Below, in pieces: positions 1 to 8,058 of a stretch of DNA of 64,000 nucleotides. Within the stretch, counting starts at the first letter, position 1. The number at the start of each line of letters is the position of its first letter. The stretch comes from Bradyrhizobium sp. sGM-13 (lineage in GTDB: Bacteria; Pseudomonadota; Alphaproteobacteria; Rhizobiales; Xanthobacteraceae): NCBI RefSeq assembly GCF_018398875.1, contig NZ_JAGWDK010000001.1, positions 372,001 to 436,000 of the forward strand, read 5' to 3'. The position numbers and the translations under genes were made by a program. The notes below the pieces were generated by a model. It had not been told where the DNA came from. It did not search any database and was given only the letters and a program-made list of their open reading frames with translations.

Positions 1-773
1 TGAGATTTTTGGGCGCCATAGCCGCCACATTGCTGGTGGTGGGCGCCGTCGGCGCAGCCGAGATCCCGCAAGCCGACCGCCGTTCCGGCTACAGCTTCAT
101 GAAGCCGGACACAAAAACCATGCAGGACGACGACACTGCTAATCCCGGCATGCTCTGGGTGCTCAATGGCGAGACACTGTGGAACCGCAAGGCGGGCGCC
201 GCCGACAAAGCGTGCGCCGATTGCCATGGCAATGCACGCGCAAGCATGAAGGGCGTGGCCGCCCGCTACCCCGCGTTCGACAAGGCAACCGGCCGCCCCA
301 TCGATCTGGAACAGCGCATCAATTCGTGCCGTACCAACCACCAACAGGCGACGCCGCTGGCGTTCGAGAGCCGCGAGCTGCTGTCACTGACAGCCTTTGT
401 CGCGCGGCAATCACAGGGCGTTCCGATCGAAACCGGAGCCGACCCGCAGCTCGCGCCGTTCGTCGCCAAAGGACGCGAGCTCTACATGCAGCGGCAGGGC
501 CAGCTCAATCTCGGCTGCACCAACTGCCATGACGACAATTGGGACAAGCGGCTCGCCGGCGCCGCGATCACACAAGGACACCCGACCGGCTACCCGCTCT
601 ACCGGCTGGAATGGCAATCGCTGGGTTCGCTGCAGCGCCGCCTGCGCGCCTGCATCACCGGCATCCGCGCGCAGGCCTATGATTACGGCGCGCCGGAACT
701 GGTTGAACTGGAATTGTACCTGATGTCGCGAGCGCGCGGGATGGCGATGGAAGCGCCGGCGGTGCGGCCTTAG
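1..773 (+). CDS. soxA: SoxA, dihaem c-type cytochrome of the Sox sulfur-oxidising system (start cut by window edge)
   Basis: SoxA pairs with SoxX in the periplasm and links thiosulfate or sulfide sulfur to the carrier cysteine of SoxY. The frame opens with a signal peptide, and the start ATG lacks only its first base, which lies just outside the window. Two haem sites are visible: CADCH near residue 70 and CTNCH near residue 175. The cysteine in 'RACITGIRA' near the C-terminus matches the conserved SoxA cysteine that ligates and reacts at the active haem. The ending 'LELYLMSRARGM...APAVRP' is the family signature. Length, about 257 residues, is normal for SoxA. No other sox gene follows, so the rest of the cluster is presumably upstream. 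Confidence 0.9.
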   Translation, partial: RFLGAIAATLLVVGAVGAAEIPQADRRSGYSFMKPDTKTMQDDDTANPGMLWVLNGETLWNRKAGAADKACADCHGNARASMKGVAARYPAFDKATGRPIDLEQRINSCRTNHQQATPLAFESRELLSLTAFVARQSQGVPIETGADPQLAPFVAKGRELYMQRQGQLNLGCTNCHDDNWDKRLAGAAITQGHPTGYPLYRLEWQSLGSLQRRLRACITGIRAQAYDYGAPELVELELYLMSRARGMAMEAPAVRP

Positions 774-917
774 CTCCTCGTGGTGCGGAGCGCGTAGCGG
801 GTCTCCTCACTACAAAGCCCGGAGACAAAATCGCGAAAACAACCCCATGCAAAGTAGAGCGACCCCGGCTCGCAGCACTCGCGCTGCTTGTCGGGACACG
901 TTTGTCGTCGTAGCGCT

Positions 918-1691
918 TTACCGCTCCGCGAACGCCTTCTCGACCACGAACTGGGCCGGCTCGCCGTGATTGCCTTCGACAAATCCCTTGCCGCTCAGCA
1001 GCGCGCGCGTATCCGTCACCAGCGCAGGGCTGCCGCAGATCATGACGCGGTCATGGGCCGGATCGAGCGAGGCCAGCCCGATGTCGGCGAACAGCTTGCC
1101 GGAAGTGATCAAGTCGGTGATGCGGCCGCGGTTGCGGAAGGGATCGCGGGTCACGGTCGGATAATAGATCAACTGGTTGCGAACATACTCGCCGATCAGC
1201 TCGTCGTTCGGCAGCTTTTCGGTGATCATCTCACCATAGGCGAGTTCGGCGACGCGGCGGCAGCCGTGCAGCAGCACCACCTTCTCGAACCGTTCATAGG
1301 TCTCGGGGTCCTTGATCACGGAAAGGAACGGCGCCAGCCCGGTGCCGGTACCGATCAGATAGAGGTTGCGGCCGTCCTCGAGGTTATCGATGACCAGCGT
1401 ACCGGTCGCCTTGCGGCTGACGATGATTTCGTCGCCCTGCTTTTAGTGCTGGAGCCGCGAGGTGAGCGGGCCATCCGGCACCTTGATCGAGAAGAACTCG
1501 AGCCGGTCCTCGTAATTGGCGCTGGCGACCGAGTAGGCGCGGAGCAGCGGCTTCTCGCCGACCTTCAGGCCGATCATCGTGAATTCGCCATTGCGGAAAC
1601 GGAACGAGGGATCGCGCGTGGTGGTGAAGCTGAACAGCGTATCGGTCCAGTGATGAACGCTCAGCACGCTTTCCTGGTTGAAATTGCTCAT
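918..1691 (-). pseudogene. fpr: Ferredoxin-NADP reductase, full length but interrupted by one in-frame TAA
   Basis: Fpr moves electrons between NADPH and ferredoxin or flavodoxin. The reading frame from ATG 1691 to the stop at 918 would give 257 residues, the usual bacterial Fpr length. The FAD motif 'RAYSVAS', the nucleotide-binding 'GTGTGLAPF' and 'MICGSP', and the C-terminus 'FVVEKAFAER' are all present. Codon 83 is TAA (1443-1445), in 'SRLQH*KQGDE', where relatives carry leucine. The frame stays open and well conserved on both sides, so this is a single nonsense change, either recent or a sequencing error. It is divergent from the enamidase gene, with an operator-like repeat between them. 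Family identity is sure; functionality is not. Confidence 0.85.
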
Positions 1692-1731
1692 CGCACCGTT
1701 CCTTGATTTACAAGCCGGATTGACCGGCTAA

Positions 1732-1766
1732 ATCATTCGTATACGATCATTCGTATACAAACGAAT
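1732..1766. promoter_or_regulatory. Operator-like tandem repeat between fpr and the enamidase gene
   Basis: The 13-mer ATCATTCGTATAC occurs twice in direct repeat, at 1732-1744 and 1746-1758. The second copy runs into ACGAAT (1761-1766), which makes an inverted ATTCGT-N6-ACGAAT. The block lies about 40 bases from the fpr start and 70 bases before the enamidase start, so it could control both. The core TTCGTATAC recurs upstream of hnr at 15878. A MarR-family repressor (gene at 7575-8030) is the natural candidate, but that pairing is inferred. Confidence 0.65.
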
Positions 1767-1836
1767 AATCCAGCTTGATCCGGTCGTCAAGCCGGGCAGA
1801 ATGTCCGGCGAAGGCATTGAACCAAAAGGAAAAACC

Positions 1837-3036
1837 ATGGCCCACGACGCACCCCAGGCGACCGGTCCGAGCAAGCTGGTGATCCGCAATATCGGACTCG
1901 TGCTATCGGGGGCTTTGGAAAAGCCGATCCTGGATGCCGACACGATCGTGGCCGAGAACGGCAAGATCACAGCCATCGGCCGCTTCAAGGACTGCAATAC
2001 CGAGGGCGCCACCACGACAGTCGATGCCAACGGCACCACCGTCGCGCCCGGATTGATCGACAGCCACGTCCATCCCGTCGCCGGCGACTGGACGCCGCGG
2101 CAGAACCAGGTCAACTGGATCGACAGCTACCTCCATGGCGGCGTGACCACCATGATCTCGGCCGGCGAGGTCCACATGCCCGGCCGCCCGCGCGACGTCG
2201 TAGGCCTGAAGGCGATGGCGATCTTTGCGCAGCGCGCGTTTTGGACGCTGCGGCCAGGCGGAGTGAAGGTGCATGCCGGCGCGCCGGTGATCGAATGCGA
2301 AATGGTGGAGGACGACTTCAAGGAGATGGCCGCGGCCGGCGTCAAACTGCTCGGCGAAGTCGGCCTCGGCGGTGTCAAGGACGGCCCGACCGCGCGCAAA
2401 ATGGTCGGCTGGGCGCGCAAATACGGCATTCAAAGCACGATCCACACCGGCGGACCTTCAATTCCCGGCTCCGGCCTGATCGACAAGGACGTGGTGCTGG
2501 AAGCCGACACCGACGTGGTCGGTCATATCAATGGCGGCCATACTGCGCTGCCCGACGACCAGATCCGCTGCATCTGCGAGGGCTGCAAACGCGGGTTGGA
2601 GCTGGTTCACAACGGCAACGAGCGCTCGGCGCTGTTCACGTTGCGCACCGCGCGCGAGATGGGTGACCTCCATCGCGTCATCCTCGGCACCGACGCACCG
2701 GCCGGCTCCGGCGTACAGCCGCTCGGCATTTTGCGAATGGTCTCGATGCTGTCCTCTCTCGGCGAACTGCCGGCCGAACTCGCCTTCTGTCTTGCGACCG
2801 GCAATACCGCGCGCATGCGCGAACTCGATTGCGGAATCATCGAAATCGGCCGCTCCGCGGACTTCGTCCTGATGGACAAGGCCCAGCATTCCCCCGGCAA
2901 GAACATTCTGGAGAGCGTGCAACTCGGCGACCTCCCCGGCATCGGCATGACCATCATCGATGGCATCGTCCGCACCCAGCGCAGCCGCAATACCCCGCCG
3001 GCGGGGAAAGTGCCGGAGATCATCGTCGGGCATTGA
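1837..3036 (+). CDS. Enamidase-like amidohydrolase (nicotinate pathway)
   Basis: Enamidase is a binuclear-metal amidohydrolase that opens 1,4,5,6-tetrahydro-6-oxonicotinate to 2-formylglutarate and ammonia. The 399-residue protein shows the amidohydrolase metal set: 'GLIDSHVHP' (HxH), a bridging-acid region 'LLGEVGLGG', 'TIHTGG', 'GHINGG', and the catalytic aspartate in 'LGTDAPAGSG'. The start at 1837 is chosen because AAAAGGA sits 6-8 bases before it; an upstream in-frame ATG at 1801 has no such site. Specificity is inferred from the resemblance to enamidase, from the shared operator with the hnr promoter, and from hnr and nicAB in the same window. A dihydroorotase or imidazolonepropionase-like activity is the main alternative. 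Confidence 0.8.
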   Translation: MAHDAPQATGPSKLVIRNIGLVLSGALEKPILDADTIVAENGKITAIGRFKDCNTEGATTTVDANGTTVAPGLIDSHVHPVAGDWTPRQNQVNWIDSYLHGGVTTMISAGEVHMPGRPRDVVGLKAMAIFAQRAFWTLRPGGVKVHAGAPVIECEMVEDDFKEMAAAGVKLLGEVGLGGVKDGPTARKMVGWARKYGIQSTIHTGGPSIPGSGLIDKDVVLEADTDVVGHINGGHTALPDDQIRCICEGCKRGLELVHNGNERSALFTLRTAREMGDLHRVILGTDAPAGSGVQPLGILRMVSMLSSLGELPAELAFCLATGNTARMRELDCGIIEIGRSADFVLMDKAQHSPGKNILESVQLGDLPGIGMTIIDGIVRTQRSRNTPPAGKVPEIIVGH

Positions 3037-3419
3037 CGCTGGTTGAGGGCTCGATCGCACCCGGGCCAAAATTTAAGGTAATGCCTCGAAAGCGATGAAC
3101 CAGTTGCCGGCCTGCCCCGTCCAATACGGGCTGGCTGCTGCAGCCTGCGTCCTGTCACGACCTAAACTCGCCGTGCTAGTCGCCATTGTTCACGCAATCG
3201 CGAGGATCTTGGCGGGTCGATGCCCGGCCTGGCTCGTTGCCGGTATGAACTGGATCACACTCATTCTCGTGTTCTCGTGTTCTCATGGGGGTCCATTGCC
3301 GTACCAACCAGCGTGGAACCCGCCCTGCTGCTTGCGGCCAACAGCCACCATGGTACGCTGCAGGTGCTGGAAAGATTGCTTGCCTCACACTGTATTGACA
3401 GTTGGGAGCCAATCCAAGC
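3037..3419. other. Intergenic region, no gene recognised
   Basis: Short open frames here have no recognisable similarity, no good ribosome site and no domain. The stretch presumably carries the end of the enamidase transcript and the promoter of the cyclase gene. No clear terminator hairpin was found. Confidence 0.5.
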
Positions 3420-4988
3420 ATGGCCCAAATTCGTGACATCAAGTCAGGCCGACCGGGTGAGCGATCGCCCGAGCCAATGCCACGCCGCCTTGCGGCCATC
3501 GTGGCAGGCGACATCGCCGGTTACAGCCGTCTGATGCAGATCGACGAGGAAGGAACGCACAATCGCGTCAAGCGGATCGAGCGCGATCTCATCGAACCCA
3601 GCATCAGGGAACACCATGGCAGGCTGGTCAAAACCACGGGCGACGGCTTCATCGCCATTTTCGACAGCCCGGTCGAAGCGGTCCGAGCCAGCATCGTGAT
3701 CCAGCAAAATCTGGTTGGCCGCAATGCGTCACTGCCCAAGCATCATTGGATCGAGTATCGGATTGGCGTCAATCTTGGCGACGTGATTATCGAAACCGAC
3801 GACGTTTATGGCGACGGCGTCAACATTGCCACGCGGCTTGAGGGCATAGCCCATCCTGGCGAAGTCTATATCTCCGGCGGCATTTATGAGCAGATAAAGC
3901 ATAAGCTGGTTTGCGGATACGAGTCGCTCGGTGATCGAAAGGTCAAGAACATCACCGATCCCGTTCGGGTCTACCGCGTGCTTCCCGACCCCTCCGCCCT
4001 TAACGCATATCGGAACCGGCGCGAACGCGTCCTGATCCTCTTGCTCTGCATCGCGATGCTGACCATTGCGATCGGTTCTCTCTGGTACATGTTCGCACCG
4101 GCTCGCAAGGCTATAAATCAGGCGTCGGCTCCCGTTTCATCTCCGGCGGAAGCGCCGAAGGCGCCTGCGCCTGCCGCAAAACAACAAGCGCCGGCGCCCC
4201 AACCTTCTCCTTCCGTAGCGCCGAAGCAACAAGAGGCGGCGCCGCTACCGCCGCCGGCGTCTCCCGCCGCACCCGAGACTCCGCCGACGTCGCAAGCCGC
4301 TGCACCGGTTCGAGAACCCGAGATGATTTCGCTTCGGGGCGGTAGCTTCGCCATGGGCAGCAACGAAGATGCTTCGGAAAAGCCGGTCCGTCAGGTAACG
4401 GTCAAGCCATTTGCGATGGGGAAATTTCCCGTCACCGTGCAGGAATGGAACGCATGCGCCGCCGCAAAGGCATGCGGATTCACGGCAGCCGGAAAGGCCG
4501 ATGCGCCTGTTACAAACGTAAGCTGGAGCGATGCCAAGCAATACGTCGCGTGGCTCGCGGAAACCACCGGAAAACCATATCGACTGCCGAGCGAAGCCGA
4601 ATGGGAATATGCCGCGCGCGGCGGCACGCAGAGCCGATACTGGTGGGGCGATCAGTTTCAGCCCGGCATGGTCAATTGCAAGAACTGCAGCGACATTCCA
4701 GTCAGCGACCAGCCGGTGAAGGTCGGCAGCCTCAAGCCAAATCCTTTCGGGCTGTTTGATATGGGCGGCGGTGTCGATCAATGGGTCGAAGATTGCTGGC
4801 ACAGAAATTATCAGGGCGCGCCGGGAGACGGGTCAGCATGGGTCGAGAATGCATGTTCCTCGCATGTCATCCGCTCCGGCTCATGGAGAAAGGACTCAGG
4901 CTATGCCCGCGTATCAAACCGCGGCAGCTATGATACCAACGTGCGGTACCCCACCCACGGTTTCCGCGTCGCGCTATCTCTCAAGTAG
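3420..4988 (+). CDS. Class III nucleotidyl cyclase domain, one membrane segment and a C-terminal FGE-sulfatase-like domain
   Basis: About 522 residues. The N-terminal cytoplasmic cyclase domain (roughly 20-190) has both metal aspartates, in 'AGDIAGYSRLM' and 'KTTGDGF', plus 'YGDGVNIATRLE'. One transmembrane helix follows around 200-222, then a Pro/Ala/Gln-rich linker of about 80 residues. The last 220 residues are a formylglycine-generating-enzyme-type domain ('GGSFAMGS', 'PVTVQEW', 'RLPSEAEWEYAARGG', 'HGFRVAL'). The catalytic cysteine pair of true FGE is missing: the equivalent stretch reads 'GSWRKDSGYARVSNR'. The domain is therefore probably a periplasmic sensor or binding module, with cyclic nucleotide as output. 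Alternative starts exist at 3402 (TTG) and 3477. Confidence 0.8.
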   Translation: MAQIRDIKSGRPGERSPEPMPRRLAAIVAGDIAGYSRLMQIDEEGTHNRVKRIERDLIEPSIREHHGRLVKTTGDGFIAIFDSPVEAVRASIVIQQNLVGRNASLPKHHWIEYRIGVNLGDVIIETDDVYGDGVNIATRLEGIAHPGEVYISGGIYEQIKHKLVCGYESLGDRKVKNITDPVRVYRVLPDPSALNAYRNRRERVLILLLCIAMLTIAIGSLWYMFAPARKAINQASAPVSSPAEAPKAPAPAAKQQAPAPQPSPSVAPKQQEAAPLPPPASPAAPETPPTSQAAAPVREPEMISLRGGSFAMGSNEDASEKPVRQVTVKPFAMGKFPVTVQEWNACAAAKACGFTAAGKADAPVTNVSWSDAKQYVAWLAETTGKPYRLPSEAEWEYAARGGTQSRYWWGDQFQPGMVNCKNCSDIPVSDQPVKVGSLKPNPFGLFDMGGGVDQWVEDCWHRNYQGAPGDGSAWVENACSSHVIRSGSWRKDSGYARVSNRGSYDTNVRYPTHGFRVALSLK

Positions 4989-5005
4989 TCTTAAGAGGGC
5001 GGGTA

Positions 5006-5431
5006 ATGAAGTTCATGCAGTGGATCGCTCTCTCAGCAGCGCTCACTTGCCTGCCGTTCGCCGCGTACGCTCAAGGCAAGCCCGCGCACAAGGAGGCCCT
5101 TCTCTATTTCATTTGGCCGCAGAACGGCGCCGTCATCAAGGGCGCATTCTGGTGCCGCTTTGGTCTGCGCAACATGGGCGTCACGCACGCCGGCGATAAT
5201 TACCCGAACAGCGGTCATCACCACCTGCTGATCAATGTGAATGAGCCGCTCAATTCCAATGAGCCGATTCCGCAGGACAAGTCACATCTTCATTTCGGCG
5301 CCGGCCAGACCGAAGCCCGAATCGAGTTGCCACCGGGCAAACATACGCTCCAGCTCGTGCTGGGCGATGCCGAACACTATCCGCACGTTCCTCCGGTGGT
5401 CTCGCAGAAAATTACCATCACGGTCAAATAG
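5006..5431 (+). CDS. Exported DUF4399 protein
   Basis: 141 residues with a clear signal peptide ending near 'AYAQG'. The mature part has the DUF4399 pattern: 'FIWPQNGAVIKGAFWCRFGLRNMGV', a His-rich 'SGHHHLLIN', 'PGKHTLQLVLGDAEHYPH' and a C-terminal 'ITITVK' strand. The His clusters hint at metal binding, but the function is unknown. It starts 17 bases after the cyclase gene behind GAGGGCGGG and is followed 60 bases later by methanethiol oxidase, so the three are likely co-transcribed. Confidence 0.8.
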   Translation: MKFMQWIALSAALTCLPFAAYAQGKPAHKEALLYFIWPQNGAVIKGAFWCRFGLRNMGVTHAGDNYPNSGHHHLLINVNEPLNSNEPIPQDKSHLHFGAGQTEARIELPPGKHTLQLVLGDAEHYPHVPPVVSQKITITVK

Positions 5432-5491
5432 AGCGGAACTCTCTCCGCCGCTTTTGATCATTTGGAATTAGGCAAACAGGGAGGCAGTACG

Positions 5492-6892
5492 ATGAACATT
5501 CGGCCCGATCCCACGTTTCACGCTTCACCCAAGCTTGCCATGGAAGCTCCGCCAGAGAGCTTCGCCTACACCGTGCTGCTCAGCCCGGATGCTTCAAAGC
5601 CGGACGCCCTCGCGGTGATCGATGTCAAGCCGGGCTCCTCGACCTACAGCCAGATCGTCCACACCGTGACGATGCCCAACAAGGGCGACGAATTTCATCA
5701 TTTTGGCTGGAACGCCTGCTCGTCAGCGCTATCGCCGCTCACCGGGCATGCCTTTCTCGAGCGCCGCTATCTCATCATCCCCGGCATGCGATCGTCCCGC
5801 ATCTATATCGTCGACACCAAGCCCGACCCCACCAAGGCGGCGATACACAAGATCATCGAGCCTGAAGAGATCTTCAGGAAGACCGGATATTCGCGGCCCC
5901 ACACCGTTCATTGCGGGCCTGAAGGCATTTACATCTCTACGCTCGGCGGCAGCGGCAAGGAGGGCACTGACGGGCCGCCTGGCGTCTTCATCATGGATTG
6001 CGAGACGTTCGAGGTGCTCGGACGGTGGGAGCTCGATCGCGGTCCGCAACAACTGCATTATGACTTCTGGTGGAACCTGCCGCGCGACTACATGGTGACA
6101 AGCGAGTGGGCGCTGCCGCCGCAGTTCGAGAACGGGATCGTGCCGGAAGATCTACTTTCCAACAAATACGGCCATCGGATCCACTTCTGGGATCTGCGCG
6201 CCCGGCGCAATGTCCAAACCATCGATCTCGGCGCCAACCATCAGATGGCGCTGGAGGTACGTCCCGCGCATGATCCCGTGCGCGAATACGGCTTCCTGGG
6301 CGTCGTGGTCGACACCACCAATCTCGAGGGCTCGATCTGGACATGGTGGCGCGAGGGCGGCAAGTTTCACATCGAGAAGACGGCGACGATCCCGCCCGAG
6401 CCTGCAGCAAAGGAGCAACTGCCGCCGCTGCTGCAAGGGTTTGGCGCCGTGCCGCCGCTGGTCTCGGACATTGACCTGTCGATGGACGATAAATTCCTCT
6501 ACGTCGCCTGTTGGGGCACCGGCGAGATGCGTCAATACGATGTCAGGGAGCCGCGAAGGCCGAAGCTTGCCGGCTCGGTTCACATCGGCGGGATCGCACG
6601 CCGTACGCCGCACCCGAACGGCAAGGCGTTTGCAGGCGGCCCGCAGATGGTCGAGATCAGCCGCGACGGCAAGCGGGTGTACTGGACCAACTCGCTGTAC
6701 TCGACATGGGACGACCAGTTTTATCCCGATGGCGTCCCGGGAGCCATGGTGATGGCCAATGCAAAGCCGGACGGTGGTCTCGAACTGGCGAGCAACTACT
6801 GGGTCAACTTCCCCGACGGCTACCGCGCGCACCAGATCCGGCTCGACGGCGGCGACTGTTCGACGGATTCGTTCTGCTATCCGTCGGTTTGA
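5492..6892 (+). CDS. mtoX: Methanethiol oxidase / selenium-binding protein (SBP56 family)
   Basis: Methanethiol oxidase converts methanethiol with oxygen to formaldehyde, hydrogen sulfide and hydrogen peroxide. The 466-residue protein matches the SBP56 family along its length: 'KGDEFHHFGWNACSSAL', 'SRPHTVHCGPEG', 'QLHYDFWWN', 'HRIHFWDL', 'LSMDDKFLYVACWGTGEMRQYDV', 'GGPQMVEISRDGKRVYWTNSLYSTWDDQFYP'. Conserved His and Cys residues suit a copper site. ATG 5492 is chosen because GGGAGG lies 8 bases ahead. No signal peptide is seen, unlike the exported Hyphomicrobium enzyme, and no SCO1/senC or mauG gene adjoins. The specific activity is therefore less sure than the family. Confidence 0.85.
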   Translation: MNIRPDPTFHASPKLAMEAPPESFAYTVLLSPDASKPDALAVIDVKPGSSTYSQIVHTVTMPNKGDEFHHFGWNACSSALSPLTGHAFLERRYLIIPGMRSSRIYIVDTKPDPTKAAIHKIIEPEEIFRKTGYSRPHTVHCGPEGIYISTLGGSGKEGTDGPPGVFIMDCETFEVLGRWELDRGPQQLHYDFWWNLPRDYMVTSEWALPPQFENGIVPEDLLSNKYGHRIHFWDLRARRNVQTIDLGANHQMALEVRPAHDPVREYGFLGVVVDTTNLEGSIWTWWREGGKFHIEKTATIPPEPAAKEQLPPLLQGFGAVPPLVSDIDLSMDDKFLYVACWGTGEMRQYDVREPRRPKLAGSVHIGGIARRTPHPNGKAFAGGPQMVEISRDGKRVYWTNSLYSTWDDQFYPDGVPGAMVMANAKPDGGLELASNYWVNFPDGYRAHQIRLDGGDCSTDSFCYPSV

Positions 6893-6895
6893 AAT

Positions 6896-7561
6896 TTGAG
6901 TTCAGCCGACTGGACACCGGCCTGGCTGTGGCTGGCTGTCATCGCAAGCGGCCTTTACCACGGCGTCAACCCGGGCATGGGCTGGCCGCTCGCGGTTTCG
7001 GCTGGACTGATGGAGCGAAGCCCGCGTGCGCTGGTGGCCGCGCTTGGGCCGCTCACGGCCGGCCATCTGCTCGCGATGCTGCTGGTACTCCTTCCCTTCG
7101 CGCTGCTCGTTGCCATCTTCGAGTGGCAGCGCACGATACAGATCGGCGCCAGCGTCCTCGTTGTCGCCTTCGGCCTGTTCCGGTTGGCCAACCGCCGCCA
7201 TCCGAGAGTTTTAGCGCGGATATCACCGGCGCAACTGGGGCTTTGGTCTTTTGCCGTGGCGCTGGCGCATGGCGCCGCGCTGATGCTGGTGCCGATCTAT
7301 CTCGGGCTCTGCCGGCAAGCCGAACTCGACGGCGGCCACGTGGCCGCCGGTACTCTCATCAACGCCAATCTCGGAATGGCCATGCTGGTTGCCACGGTTC
7401 ACGCCATCGCGATGGTCGCCGCCGGCGGAGTTTGCGCGTGGCTCGCCTACCGATATCTCGGCCTCCAGTTCATATCGCAGAGCTGGTTCAACCTGGATAC
7501 GACCTGGGCCCTCAGCCTCATTCTGGTGGGCGCGATCGCGCTTGCGCTGAACCTGAGCTGA
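6896..7561 (+). CDS. Polytopic membrane protein of unknown function next to mtoX
   Basis: 221 residues with about six hydrophobic helices ('WLWLAVIASGLYHGVNPGMGW', 'LVAALGPLTAGHLLAMLLVLL', 'GASVLVVAFGLF', 'LWSFAVALAHGAALMLVPIYLGL', 'MLVATVHAIAMVAAGGVCAWLAY', 'LSLILVGAIALALN'). Three histidines lie in or beside helices, in 'LYHGVNPG', 'GHLLA' and 'LAHGAA'. The likely start is TTG 6896, three bases after the mtoX stop, so translation is probably coupled. No known transporter signature was recognised. The position suggests a role tied to methanethiol or sulfur metabolism, but that is inference only. Confidence 0.7.
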   Translation: MSSADWTPAWLWLAVIASGLYHGVNPGMGWPLAVSAGLMERSPRALVAALGPLTAGHLLAMLLVLLPFALLVAIFEWQRTIQIGASVLVVAFGLFRLANRRHPRVLARISPAQLGLWSFAVALAHGAALMLVPIYLGLCRQAELDGGHVAAGTLINANLGMAMLVATVHAIAMVAAGGVCAWLAYRYLGLQFISQSWFNLDTTWALSLILVGAIALALNLS

Positions 7562-7574
7562 CGCGAGCTACGCC

Positions 7575-8030
7575 TTAACGCAGCTTGTCGAGCAGCGCGA
7601 TCAGGGTCTCGCGCTCTTTTGCATCGAGTGGCGCCAGCGTCTCGCGGCTGATCGCCAGCGCATTCGGCGCGGCCTTCTCGGCCAATTGCTGGCCGGCGCG
7701 CGTCAGACTCACGAGCAGGCGGCGGCCGTCCTCGGGATCCGGGCTGGTCTCGGTCAGGCCGCGTGCGGTGAGACGATCGATCACGCCCTTGATGGTGGCG
7801 ACATCCATCGCCGTCAGCCGCCCGAGCAGGTTCTGCGAGCACGGTCCGGTCTCGGCCAGCTTGGCGAGCGCCGCCCATTGTGTCGGCGTCAGGTTGATGC
7901 CGATCTCGCGAGCGAAGATGGTGGCATGGCGCTGCCAGACCTGACGCAGGATGAAGCCGATCTGCTCGTCGAGAATGTAGGACGGGCGCGGCGGCTTGAC
8001 GCTCCGTTTCGGCGAAACACTCCTTCCCAT
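7575..8030 (-). CDS. MarR-family transcriptional regulator, probable regulator of the nicotinate genes
   Basis: 151 residues from ATG 8030; an upstream in-frame start at 8087 would overlap livF and is less likely. The winged helix is visible: 'LTPTQWAALAKLAETGPCSQNLLGRLTAMDVATIKGVIDRLTARGL', then the wing 'DPEDGRRLLVSLT'. It is the last gene of the leftward block that begins with hnr. NicR of Pseudomonas putida is a MarR-type repressor of nicotinate genes, so a similar job is plausible. The candidate operators are TTCGTATAC at 1736, 1750 and 15878 and the palindrome at 16029. It ends 13 bases from the convergent membrane-protein gene. Confidence 0.85.
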   Translation of the reverse strand: MGRSVSPKRSVKPPRPSYILDEQIGFILRQVWQRHATIFAREIGINLTPTQWAALAKLAETGPCSQNLLGRLTAMDVATIKGVIDRLTARGLTETSPDPEDGRRLLVSLTRAGQQLAEKAAPNALAISRETLAPLDAKERETLIALLDKLR

Positions 8031-8058
8031 CTGCGTTCCCCGCCCTTCCCCTCGCCGA

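Noticed and set aside
888..1706. Plus-strand frame opposite fpr, uninterrupted where fpr has its stop
   Set aside because: No domain and shadow-like composition; fpr motifs on the minus strand are decisive.
3095..3436. Possible small gene between enamidase and the cyclase
   Set aside because: No ribosome site, no similarity recognised, and it overlaps the likely cyclase promoter and start.
3420..4988. Calling the C-terminal domain a working formylglycine-generating enzyme
   Set aside because: The catalytic cysteine pair is absent in the equivalent segment and no sulfatase gene is nearby.
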